Below, one piece after another: positions 1 to 5,290 of a stretch of DNA of 6,485 nt; position 1 is the first letter of the stretch, and each line of letters starts with the position of its first letter. The translations under genes were made by a program, and so were the position numbers. The notes beneath the pieces were generated by a model. That model worked only from the letters and a program-made list of their open reading frames with translations. It was not told where the DNA came from and made no database searches. Source of the DNA: Trueperaceae bacterium (lineage in GTDB: Bacteria; Deinococcota; Deinococci; Deinococcales; Trueperaceae); the NCBI GenBank assembly GCA_003567075.1, contig PXAU01000396.1, positions 1 to 6,485 on the forward strand, in the 5' to 3' direction.

Positions 1-261
<261 letters not shown>

Positions 262-289
262 GCCGCGCTGGCGTCGCCGCGCGCGAACC

Positions 290-361
290 GCGCCGGTGTC
301 ACCGCACCGGAGACCCGCGCCGGTGTCACCGCACCAGAGACCCGCGCCGGCGTCCCCTCAC
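290..361. repeat. 27-bp tandem repeat, about 2.7 copies, in the convergent gap
   Basis: The unit starting GCGCCGGTGTCACCGCACC is repeated head to tail at 290-316 and 317-343, with one difference (CACCGG against CACCAG). A third partial copy at 344-361 has three mismatches in 18 bases and runs over the stop codon of the minus-strand lipoprotein gene (358-360). In copy one, CCGGTG (293-298) and CACCGG (305-310) form a 6-bp inverted repeat with a 6-nt loop. Copy two keeps most of this. Because the repeat sits between two convergent genes, the hairpins could act as a bidirectional terminator, but there is no T-tract, so that is inference. It is not a CRISPR array, as there are no spacers. Confidence 0.8.
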
Positions 362-1269
362 TCGAGCCGCGCTCGGAGCAGCTCCTCGACGGCGGTCGTG
401 CGCGACCACAGGCCGGGCACGGCCAGTTCCCAGGGGCCGCGCAACGACATCTCCACCGAGCCGCGCTCGCCGGCTGCGATGCGGGTCAGTTCCGTGACGA
501 TGGCGGCGCCCAGCTGGACCGGGTTCAGCACCACCGTCTGGACGACGGTCGTGCTGGCGCCGGGGGCGAGCGCGACGGTCGGCACCTGCACGGTGACGAC
601 GTCGCGGCCTCCCAGCGCGAGCCGCAGGTCGGTCGCCCGCGCCTCCAGGCCGACCGACCCGTCGTTGACGAGCACCAACGCCACCTCCATGACGACCTGG
701 TCGAAGCTGACCGAGCGCACGCCACTCGCCACTCGGTCGAGCGCGAGCCGCGGCGGCGTAGGCGAGAGCCGCGATGGGAGGGTGCCGCTGAGGCCGGCAG
801 GGGCATCGACACGCTCGTCACTGTCCGCCACGAGCAGGGCGAACTGGCCGTCCAGGCGGTAGGCCACCGGCCGGCCGGCCAACGCCTCGGCGAAGCTTGG
901 GCCAAGCGCGCCGAGCGACTCCCTCGACAGGTCCACGTCGAGCGCCAGGCGGGCGCTCGAGCGCGCGGGCAGCGTCAGCGGCTCCACGGCCTGCACCGAG
1001 GCAGCGCGCACGTCACTGATCCACAGGCTTCCCTCGAAACGCAGCATCTGCAGGGCGACCCGGTTCGGGTTCGCGACCTCGAGCAGCAGCCGCACCCGGG
1101 CGCTCGGCGCAGCGTCGGTCAGGTCGAGCCGGACGAGACCCGAGCCCTCGACGTCGAGTCGCATCGTCGGCGGCACCAGGGCAGGCGCCGCGCCGGGCAG
1201 GCAGCCGCCGAGCGACGCCATGATCAGGATGGACACGAGGGCGAGTGCCGTGGCTCTATGGCGCACCAT
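358..1269 (-). CDS. LEA type 2 (WHy-domain) lipoprotein, two tandem domains
   Basis: A 303-residue predicted lipoprotein. It starts with an Arg/His-containing n-region, a hydrophobic stretch (about residues 8-20) and a lipobox-like LGGC with Cys23 as the likely lipidated residue, so the mature protein should be anchored in a membrane facing the periplasm or outside. Two similar beta-rich segments follow. Domain 1 (about 36-145) carries the LEA2 hallmark NPN (67-69) and the PLTLPARSSARLAL strand pair. Domain 2 (about 172-285) repeats the pattern with VPTVALAPGASTTV and LNP. LEA2/WHy domains are linked to desiccation and stress tolerance or to envelope roles; the function here is unknown. The start is the ATG at 1267-1269, supported by a GGAGGT ribosome binding site 5 nt upstream, the only strong one in the window. 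It converges on the ABC ATPase gene and diverges from ddl. Confidence 0.8.
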   Translation of the reverse strand: MVRHRATALALVSILIMASLGGCLPGAAPALVPPTMRLDVEGSGLVRLDLTDAAPSARVRLLLEVANPNRVALQMLRFEGSLWISDVRAASVQAVEPLTLPARSSARLALDVDLSRESLGALGPSFAEALAGRPVAYRLDGQFALLVADSDERVDAPAGLSGTLPSRLSPTPPRLALDRVASGVRSVSFDQVVMEVALVLVNDGSVGLEARATDLRLALGGRDVVTVQVPTVALAPGASTTVVQTVVLNPVQLGAAIVTELTRIAAGERGSVEMSLRGPWELAVPGLWSRTTAVEELLRARLE

Positions 1270-1274
1270 GGTCG

Positions 1275-1280
1275 ACCTCC
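1275..1280 (-). promoter_or_regulatory. Strong Shine-Dalgarno site of the LEA2 lipoprotein gene
   Basis: Read on the minus strand, GGAGGT lies 5 nt before the ATG at 1269. It fixes the start and confirms that the leader of this gene is long enough to carry a ribosome binding site. Most other genes here lack one. Confidence 0.8.
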
Positions 1281-1310
1281 AAGCAGGCGCGGGACGCCTG
1301 TTCCGCGTTC

Positions 1311-1316
1311 AGGATA
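1311..1316 (-). promoter_or_regulatory. -10 element of the LEA2 lipoprotein gene (TATCCT)
   Basis: TATCCT on the minus strand, in the context CGTATCCTGA. A transcript starting about 7 nt downstream would have a leader of roughly 35 nt ending in the GGAGGT site. The same hexamer lies before the HNH, holin-like and GNAT genes. I see no convincing -35 box at 16-18 bp. Confidence 0.55.
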
Positions 1317-1373
1317 CGGCTTCGGCGGTGCGGCGCGCGTGGCGCACTTCTTCCCTACCATGTGTACGATGGG

Positions 1374-1379
1374 TATCAT
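1374..1379 (+). promoter_or_regulatory. -10 element of ddl (TATCAT), leaderless layout
   Basis: TATCAT matches the TAnnnT consensus and 5 of 6 bases of TATAAT. It ends 7 nt before the ATG at 1387, so transcription should begin at or next to the start codon. No Shine-Dalgarno sequence lies before that ATG, which fits a leaderless mRNA. No good -35 box is visible. Confidence 0.6.
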
Positions 1380-1390
1380 AAGTCTTATGA
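1376..1390. promoter_or_regulatory. Perfect 15-bp dyad over the ddl -10 and start codon (possible operator)
   Basis: TCATAAG-T-CTTATGA is a perfect 7+1+7 inverted repeat. It is AT-rich inside very GC-rich DNA, covers most of the -10 hexamer and contains the ATG of ddl (1387-1389). If the ddl mRNA is leaderless, only half of the dyad is transcribed, so an RNA hairpin is unlikely and a DNA-binding repressor site is the better reading. No regulator can be named from the sequence. Confidence 0.45.
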
Positions 1391-2472
1391 GTAATCGATC
1401 GACGAACGACGCTGCCGCCAACGGGACGTTGATCGTGTTGTGCGGTGGCATGTCGGAGGAGCACGAGGTCTCGCTGGCCTCGGCCCGCTCGGTGTTGGCT
1501 GCCCTGCCCCAGCGCTCGGTCCGGCCGCTGGTGATCGAGCGCGACGGGCGGCTCCTCGACGAGGCCACCAGCCGCGCCAGGCTCGGCCTGCCGGCAGCTC
1601 GAGGCAGCGCCGCGACGGCGATCGCGAGCGAGCCCAGCGGCAGGGTCTGGCCTTCCGCGGCAGCCGCTGTGGCAGCCCTCCAGCTCGAATCTGACGACGT
1701 CGTCTTCCCCCTCCTGCACGGTCCCTACGGCGAGGACGGCTGCGTCCAGGGCCTGCTGCGCCTGATGGCCGTGCCGTACGTCGGATCGTCCGTGCTGGCC
1801 AGCGCCGTCGGCATGGACAAGCTGACGATGAAGGCGGTGTTCGCGGCCCGCGGCCTCCCCCAGGTCACCCACCTCGGTCTCGCCAAGCACACGTACGACG
1901 CCGATCCCGCTGCCGCGGCGGCCGAGGCCCGAAGCCTCGGCTTCCCGCTCTTCGTCAAGCCCGCCAACCTCGGATCGTCGCTCGGCATCGCCCGCGCCAA
2001 CGACGATGCCGAGCTGCGCAGCGCGCTCACCGAGGCGTTTCGATTCGATCGCCGCGTCATCGTCGAGGCGGCCGTCGTCGGCGTCCGCGAGCTCGAGGTC
2101 GCGGTGCTGGGCAACGAGGTGCCGGCGCTCTCGCCTGTCGGCGAGATCCGCTATCGCGCTGCCTTCTACGACTACGCCAGCAAGTACCAGCCCGGCGGGG
2201 CCGAGCTCGTGATCCCAGCCCCGGTCCCGGCGGCGGTGGCCGAGCGCGCCACCGCGTTGGCCCGCAGCGCCTTCGAGGCGATCGATGGTGCCGGCCTGGC
2301 ACGCGTCGACCTGTTCTACGACGAGGCGACCGACGCCGTGTTCGTCAACGAGATCAACACCATGCCCGGGTTCACCGCCACGTCCATGTACCCCAGGCTG
2401 TGGGCGGCGGCCGGCCTGCCCTTCGACAGGCTCGTCGAGCGCTTGGTGGAGCTCGCGCGCGAGCGCGGCTGA
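1387..2472 (+). CDS. ddl: D-alanine--D-alanine ligase
   Basis: ATP-dependent ligase joining two D-alanines in the cytoplasm to make the dipeptide that ends the peptidoglycan stem peptide. It has 361 residues, usual for DdlA-type enzymes. ATP-grasp layout: N-terminal substrate motif GGMSEEHEVSL (20-30), LLHGPYGEDG (109-118), YVGSSVLASAVGMDK (131-145), the ATP-binding loop VKPANLGSSLGI (190-201), LEVAVLGN (235-242), the omega loop FYDYASKY (259-266), ARVDLF (304-309) and the metal-binding FVNEINTMPGFT (318-329) followed by SMYPRLW. The Tyr/Lys-bearing omega loop is that of true D-Ala-D-Ala ligases, not VanA-type D-Ala-D-Lac enzymes. I chose the ATG at 1387 because it lies 7 nt after a -10 hexamer and about a dozen residues before the first conserved strand. 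In-frame ATGs at 1258, 1360 and 1369 would add non-conserved sequence. The gene stands alone and diverges from the lipoprotein gene. Confidence 0.95.
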   Translation: MSNRSTNDAAANGTLIVLCGGMSEEHEVSLASARSVLAALPQRSVRPLVIERDGRLLDEATSRARLGLPAARGSAATAIASEPSGRVWPSAAAAVAALQLESDDVVFPLLHGPYGEDGCVQGLLRLMAVPYVGSSVLASAVGMDKLTMKAVFAARGLPQVTHLGLAKHTYDADPAAAAAEARSLGFPLFVKPANLGSSLGIARANDDAELRSALTEAFRFDRRVIVEAAVVGVRELEVAVLGNEVPALSPVGEIRYRAAFYDYASKYQPGGAELVIPAPVPAAVAERATALARSAFEAIDGAGLARVDLFYDEATDAVFVNEINTMPGFTATSMYPRLWAAAGLPFDRLVERLVELARERG

Positions 2473-2485
2473 GCGCACTCAGCCG
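2466..2485 (+). terminator. Hairpin overlapping the ddl stop codon, candidate terminator
   Basis: CGGCTGAG-CGCA-CTCAGCCG is a perfect 8-bp stem with a 4-nt loop, and the TGA stop of ddl (2470-2472) lies inside the left arm. There is no T-tract after it. The right arm (CTCAG, 2478-2482) can instead pair with CTGAG at 2489-2493, giving an alternative, weaker hairpin. It could end ddl transcription or protect the mRNA end; which of these is inference. Confidence 0.45.
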
Positions 2486-2516
2486 GGCCTGAGCGCACCG
2501 TCACCCACGGCTGCGG

Positions 2517-2522
2517 TATCCT
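2517..2522 (+). promoter_or_regulatory. -10 element of the HNH endonuclease gene (TATCCT)
   Basis: TATCCT in the context GCGGTATCCTGC, the same octamer GGTATCCT as before the holin-like and GNAT genes. It lies 13 nt before the GTG at 2536, so the predicted leader is only about 6 nt. The position 7 nt downstream is an in-frame ACG (2530-2532). Confidence 0.55.
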
Positions 2523-2535
2523 GCGTGCCACGGAG

Positions 2536-3204
2536 GTGATCGCGGCCCAGAGGGACCAGGACAGCCAGGCAACGGCGCGATCGACGACACCCGCCGTATC
2601 CGCGGGCGGCGTCGATGATGCTGCGCTGGACGCTGTCTTCGCGCCCGAACCGGCGGCGGCGCCGGCCACCGAGGGCCATGCGCTCACCGACGTTTCGGCG
2701 GCACGGGTGCTGATCCTCAACGCCAGTTACGAGCCCTTGCACGTGTGTTCCGTGAAGCGGGCGGTGAACCTGCTGTTGCAGGAGGTGGTGGAGCGGGTCG
2801 AGGACTCGAGCTTCGTGCTGCGGACCCCGAGCACCCTGTTTCCGGTACCGAGCGTGGTGCGCCTGCGGCGCTACGTGCGTCGGCCCCAGCGGCAACGGGT
2901 GGCGTTCAACAGGCGCAACGTGTTCCGGCGTGACGACCAACGCTGCCAGTACTGCGGACGCCACGCCCACGACCTGACGCTCGACCACGTCGTGCCCCGC
3001 TCGCGCGGCGGTCCGACCAGCTGGGAGAACGTCGTGGCCTGCTGCCGCGCCTGCAACGCCCGCAAACGCGACCGTACGCCCGAGGAGGCGCGCATGCGAC
3101 TCCTGCGGACCCCGCGCGCGCCGGCGTTCCTGTTCACCGCCGCGTACGGCATCCTGCCCGACGTCGACCCGGCGTGGGAGCCGTACTTGCCGCGCCGACG
3201 CTGA
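2536..3204 (+). CDS. HNH endonuclease family protein
   Basis: A 222-residue protein with a C-terminal HNH nuclease domain. The conserved part begins at VLILNASYEPL (58-68), a signature of a widespread stand-alone bacterial HNH family, followed by a region rich in basic residues (107-128). The HNH module has the zinc pairs C137-x2-C140 and C170-x2-C173, the catalytic core LDHVVPRSRGG (149-159, His151), Asn165 in WENVV, and N174-x2-K177. The family presumably cuts DNA with a divalent metal; its physiological role is not established, and nothing nearby marks it as restriction, homing or phage-related. The first 57 residues are Ala/Pro/Asp-rich and look disordered, so the start is uncertain. GTG 2536 is the first plausible codon after the -10 element, while GTG 2707 (Val58) would give just the conserved domain. 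It converges on the holin-like gene. Confidence 0.85.
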   Translation: MIAAQRDQDSQATARSTTPAVSAGGVDDAALDAVFAPEPAAAPATEGHALTDVSAARVLILNASYEPLHVCSVKRAVNLLLQEVVERVEDSSFVLRTPSTLFPVPSVVRLRRYVRRPQRQRVAFNRRNVFRRDDQRCQYCGRHAHDLTLDHVVPRSRGGPTSWENVVACCRACNARKRDRTPEEARMRLLRTPRAPAFLFTAAYGILPDVDPAWEPYLPRRR

Positions 3205-3211
3205 ACGGACC

Positions 3212-3237
3212 CCAGCAGCGGCCGCGCCAGGTGCTGG
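3212..3237. terminator. Inverted repeat between convergent genes, candidate bidirectional terminator
   Basis: CCAGCA (3212-3217) and TGCTGG (3232-3237) can pair across a 14-nt GC-rich loop, in the 47-bp gap between the stop codons of the HNH gene and the holin-like gene. There is no T-tract on either strand, so it is a weak candidate supported mainly by position. Confidence 0.3.
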
Positions 3238-3251
3238 AGCCAAGAGGCCCG

Positions 3252-3620
3252 TCAGAAGCGCACGGTGCGGCGCTCGGGCGTGTCGCGGAACACGCGGCTG
3301 AGGAGCGCCGAGATCACCGACAGCACCAAGGCGCCGAGGACGGCGCCCCAGAAGCCGGCCACCTCGAGCGGCGAGAGCACCGAGGCCAAGGCCAGCGCCA
3401 CACCGTTGACGATCAACAGGAAGAGCCCGAACGTGAGCACGGTGACGGGGAGCGTCAGGATCACCATGATCGGCCGCACCAACGCGTTCACGAGACCGAC
3501 CACGAGCGCCGCGATCAACAACGGCCCCAGGCCCGGCTGAGCGATCGACACGCCCACGCCCAACTGGACCGTGAGCCACAGGGCGAGCGCGTTGAGCGCC
3601 CAGCGGAGCAGCAGGTTCAT
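3252..3620 (-). CDS. Phage holin family protein (holin-4/YvlD-like four-helix membrane protein)
   Basis: A 122-residue integral membrane protein. Four hydrophobic segments are visible: about 4-24, 31-48, 51-79 and 87-108, the last followed by a charged tail (RDTPERR). The stretch GLVNALVRP (42-50), then LTLPVTVLTFGLF and VNG (55-73), is the hallmark of the phage-holin-4 superfamily IV family (PF04020), to which Bacillus YvlD belongs. Despite the name, these proteins are chromosomally encoded in many bacteria without phage context, and their function is unknown. No endolysin or phage gene lies nearby. The ATG at 3618-3620 fits the family N-terminus and lies 6 nt after a TATCCT element. Although the frame stays open upstream to 4097, that extension lies within the GNAT gene and is not conserved. 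It is 50 bp downstream of the GNAT gene on the same strand, so some read-through co-transcription is possible. Confidence 0.88.
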   Translation of the reverse strand: MNLLLRWALNALALWLTVQLGVGVSIAQPGLGPLLIAALVVGLVNALVRPIMVILTLPVTVLTFGLFLLIVNGVALALASVLSPLEVAGFWGAVLGALVLSVISALLSRVFRDTPERRTVRF

Positions 3621-3626
3621 CCGGCG

Positions 3627-3632
3627 AGGATA
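3627..3632 (-). promoter_or_regulatory. -10 element of the holin-like gene (TATCCT), leaderless layout
   Basis: TATCCT on the minus strand in the context TGGTATCCTCG, ending 6 nt before the ATG at 3620. No Shine-Dalgarno sequence can fit between them. This supports both the chosen start and a leaderless mRNA. Confidence 0.6.
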
Positions 3633-3670
3633 CCAGAGCCCGTTCGCACGGTCACGGCGCGCCCGCGCGT

Positions 3671-4558
3671 TCAGCTCGGCAGACGCCGCAACAACGGCCG
3701 CGGCGCCCCCACCTGGAAGCCGATCGATCGCAGGATCTCCACCAGCTTGGGGTCGTGCCCGGAGAGGCGCGCCTCCACCCGCCCCAGCGGGCTGATGGCG
3801 GCCAGTTCGTGCAGCAACGACAGCAGCAGCCGCCGCAGCATCTCCGTCGAGCCGCGATGCTCGGGCACGACGCCGGCTGTCGTGAGCCCGAAGGCCGTCT
3901 CCACGCCCACCGCCCGCGCGCCGCACAGCGCGTAGCCGAGGGGCGGTCGGTCCGGCGCCTCGGCGGCGAGGAACCACAGATCGGGCCGGAACGGACCCGA
4001 CACGCGTTTGAGCCAGGCCCAGCGCCGATCCGACAAGCGCCAGCCCTCCGAACGCCCCACCAGCTCGCGCAAGGTGGCGTCCACCGGCGGACGCCACGCT
4101 TCCAGGGCCAACGGCAACCCCAGCGGCGGCACCTCCGCGAGCTCGAAGCGCAGCGTTCGCACCACGTCCAGGTCGAACCCCTCACCGGCCAGCAGGCCGC
4201 TCACGTGCTCCTTCTGCCCCACCGCCAACGCCACCAGGTCGAGCTCGGCGGCCTCGTGATCGAAGCGCTCGCTGAGCTCGGCCACCAGCCGCACCAGGTC
4301 GAATGGGTCGCCCTCGAACCAGGGCTGCGCGAACCGCAACGTGCGCTCGTCGTCGTCCGGCTCCGGCGCCAGCGCCACCACGCCGGCGCTCGGCGCGCCA
4401 TCGCGCTGCCACACGAAGCAGCGTGACGCGTCACGACGGGTGTGCCGCAGGCGCGGCGCGACCCTTTGCGCCAGACCGTGCGGGTCGAGATGCCCGAGGA
4501 AGGCCAGCGAGCGCGCCACGAACCAGGTGAGCTCGGCCGGCTGGAGCGATCGAACCAC
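3671..4558 (-). CDS. GNAT-like protein, probably two tandem acetyltransferase-fold domains
   Basis: A 295-residue soluble protein. The C-terminal half (about 150-290) follows the GNAT plan: LGYALCGAR (207-215, beta4), a strand ending in GVVPEHRG (229-236), a long helix MLRRLLLSLLHEL (240-252), VEARLSG (261-267), then DPKLVEILRSIGFQ (269-282), the usual helix and beta7. The N-terminal half (about 40-140) seems to repeat the plan in weaker form, with SAGVVALAPEP, LDLVALAVG and LLAGEGFDLDVVRTLRFEL. The acetyl-CoA pyrophosphate loop, normally R/Q-x-x-G-x-G/A, reads RGSTEM (235-240) and lacks the second Gly and the Gly/Ala, so catalysis is doubtful. The substrate is unknown. The start is the GTG at 4556-4558, 8 nt after TATCCT. 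It is divergent from rsmD. Confidence 0.7.
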   Translation of the reverse strand: MVRSLQPAELTWFVARSLAFLGHLDPHGLAQRVAPRLRHTRRDASRCFVWQRDGAPSAGVVALAPEPDDDERTLRFAQPWFEGDPFDLVRLVAELSERFDHEAAELDLVALAVGQKEHVSGLLAGEGFDLDVVRTLRFELAEVPPLGLPLALEAWRPPVDATLRELVGRSEGWRLSDRRWAWLKRVSGPFRPDLWFLAAEAPDRPPLGYALCGARAVGVETAFGLTTAGVVPEHRGSTEMLRRLLLSLLHELAAISPLGRVEARLSGHDPKLVEILRSIGFQVGAPRPLLRRLPS

Positions 4559-4566
4559 GGTGGGCT

Positions 4567-4572
4567 AGGATA
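4567..4572 (-). promoter_or_regulatory. -10 element of the GNAT-like gene (TATCCT), near-leaderless
   Basis: TATCCT on the minus strand in the context GCGGTATCCTAG, ending 8 nt before the GTG at 4558. There is no purine-rich ribosome binding site in that gap. Together with the rsmD promoter it makes a compact divergent promoter region of 74 bp. Confidence 0.55.
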
Positions 4573-4619
4573 CCGCGCAACCGAGGGCCGTGCGACCGCG
4601 GGCCTTGGGCCCGGCAGCG

Positions 4620-4625
4620 TAGGCT
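4620..4625 (+). promoter_or_regulatory. -10 element of rsmD (TAGGCT), leaderless layout
   Basis: TAGGCT fits TAnnnT and ends 7 nt before the ATG at 4633. No Shine-Dalgarno sequence is present (the gap is TAGCGCC). It is a weaker hexamer than TATCCT, so confidence rests mainly on spacing. Confidence 0.45.
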
Positions 4626-4632
4626 TAGCGCC

Positions 4633-5202
4633 ATGGCAGCCCCGCGCATCCTGGCCGGCAGCGCCAAGGGACGGCGCCTGCGGACGCCCCCGCGCGGCAC
4701 GCGCCCCTCTCCCGCCCGCCTGCGCGCGGCCCTGTTCGACAGCCTCGCGTTCACGCCTCGCGGCCGCTTCCTCGACCTCTACGCCGGCTCCGGTGCGGTC
4801 GGCCTCGAGGCCGCCTCGCGCGGCTGGGAGGCCATCCTGGTGGAGCGCTCACCGCAGGCGACGAGGCTGCTGCGCGACAACGCCCGCAGCTGCGGCCTGT
4901 GCGTGCAGGTGCTCCGCGGCGACGCCTTGCAGCTGGCCGGCGGCATGGCGGGCGGCGTCGACCTGGTCTTCGCCGACCCCCCGTTCGACCAGGACCTGGC
5001 CACCATCTTCCAGGCCCTGATCGACCTCGACCTGGTGCGTCCGGGCGGCCGCTACGCCTTCCAGCACCCCAGCGGACTGGCGCTGGACCTACGCCGCGAC
5101 GGCGCTGCGCTCCCGATCGACACGCGCCGCTACGGCAGCAACGCACTCAGCTTCGTGCCCGCTCGCCCCGGGTCCGGCCTCCACACGTCGGCGCCGGCTT
5201 AG
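4633..5202 (+). CDS. rsmD: 16S rRNA (guanine(966)-N(2))-methyltransferase RsmD
   Basis: S-adenosylmethionine-dependent enzyme that methylates N2 of G966 in 16S rRNA during small-subunit assembly. At 189 residues it is of normal family length. Motifs: the N-terminal RsmD signature RILAGSAKGRRL (5-16) with TRPSPARLRAALFDSL (23-38), the SAM-binding motif I LDLYAGSGAVGLEAASRG (47-64), the acidic end of beta2 at VER (70-72), GDAL (96-99) and the catalytic DPPF (115-118), the family's usual D/N-PP-Y/F. A motif near RPGGRYAFQHPS matches the later strands. The ATG at 4633 gives the canonical N-terminus and lies 7 nt after a -10-like element. The C-terminal tail (about 178-189) is not conserved. It is divergent from the GNAT gene and 124 bp upstream of secA. 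In many bacteria rsmD neighbours coaD; that gene is not seen here. Confidence 0.92.
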   Translation: MAAPRILAGSAKGRRLRTPPRGTRPSPARLRAALFDSLAFTPRGRFLDLYAGSGAVGLEAASRGWEAILVERSPQATRLLRDNARSCGLCVQVLRGDALQLAGGMAGGVDLVFADPPFDQDLATIFQALIDLDLVRPGGRYAFQHPSGLALDLRRDGAALPIDTRRYGSNALSFVPARPGSGLHTSAPA

Positions 5203-5239
5203 GCTCGTGCCGTGACGTTCCCGACTGGCCGGGGATGCG

Positions 5240-5248
5240 TGCTAGACT
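5240..5248 (+). promoter_or_regulatory. Extended -10 promoter of secA (TGC-TAGACT)
   Basis: TGCTAGACT combines an extended -10 TGn with the hexamer TAGACT (5243-5248). The predicted transcription start is about 5254-5256, which coincides with an ATG at 5255. The secA leader would then be about 72 nt. No -35 box is evident. Confidence 0.5.
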
Positions 5249-5254
5249 AGCGAG

Positions 5255-5290
5255 ATGCCGTCCCGGAGGCGCCCAAGCGCGCGCCGCTGA
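5255..5290 (+). CDS. Putative leaderless mini-ORF upstream of secA (11 residues)
   Basis: The ATG at 5255 lies 6 nt after the TAGACT hexamer, the same spacing as the leaderless holin-like gene. It opens an 11-codon frame, MPSRRRPSARR, ending at TGA 5288-5290, 36 nt before the secA ATG and in the same frame. The peptide is short, strongly basic and Pro-containing. It may be a leader peptide that couples translation in the leader to secA expression; it has no recognisable relation to SecM, MifM or VemP. It may equally be a chance frame, since ATG-to-stop frames this short are common. The placement at the predicted transcript start is the only reason to list it. Confidence 0.3.
   Translation: MPSRRRPSARR

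Noticed and set aside
290..361. CRISPR array
   Set aside because: The units abut directly without spacers, there are fewer than three full copies, and no cas gene is visible.
296..862. Plus-strand open frame starting in the tandem repeat
   Set aside because: Ser/Arg/Pro-rich shadow of the LEA2 lipoprotein gene, beginning in repeat units; no promoter or ribosome binding site.
1258..1386. Upstream extension of ddl to ATG 1258, 1360 or 1369
   Set aside because: It would overlap the start of the divergent lipoprotein gene or the ddl promoter, and adds non-conserved residues. The ATG at 1387 fits both the family N-terminus and the -10 spacing.
1309..2478. Minus-strand open frame of 389 codons opposite ddl
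   Set aside because: Antisense to the complete, motif-rich ddl; the product has no domain features.
3218..3225. GCGGCCGC palindrome between the HNH and holin-like genes
   Set aside because: An 8-bp GC-only palindrome is expected by chance in DNA of this composition; no sign of a recombination or binding site.
2479..3579. Minus-strand open frame of 366 codons over the HNH gene and holin-like gene
   Set aside because: Arg/Gly/Ala-rich shadow frame, antisense to the HNH domain and overlapping the holin-like gene in another frame; no recognisable domain.
3252..3620. Prophage lysis module suggested by the holin-like name
   Set aside because: No endolysin, structural or integrase genes are present. 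The PF04020 family is mostly chromosomal and not lytic.
3621..4097. N-terminal extension of the holin-like protein through the open frame up to 4097
   Set aside because: The extension is antisense-like composition inside the GNAT gene in another frame. The family N-terminus and the TATCCT element both point to the ATG at 3620.
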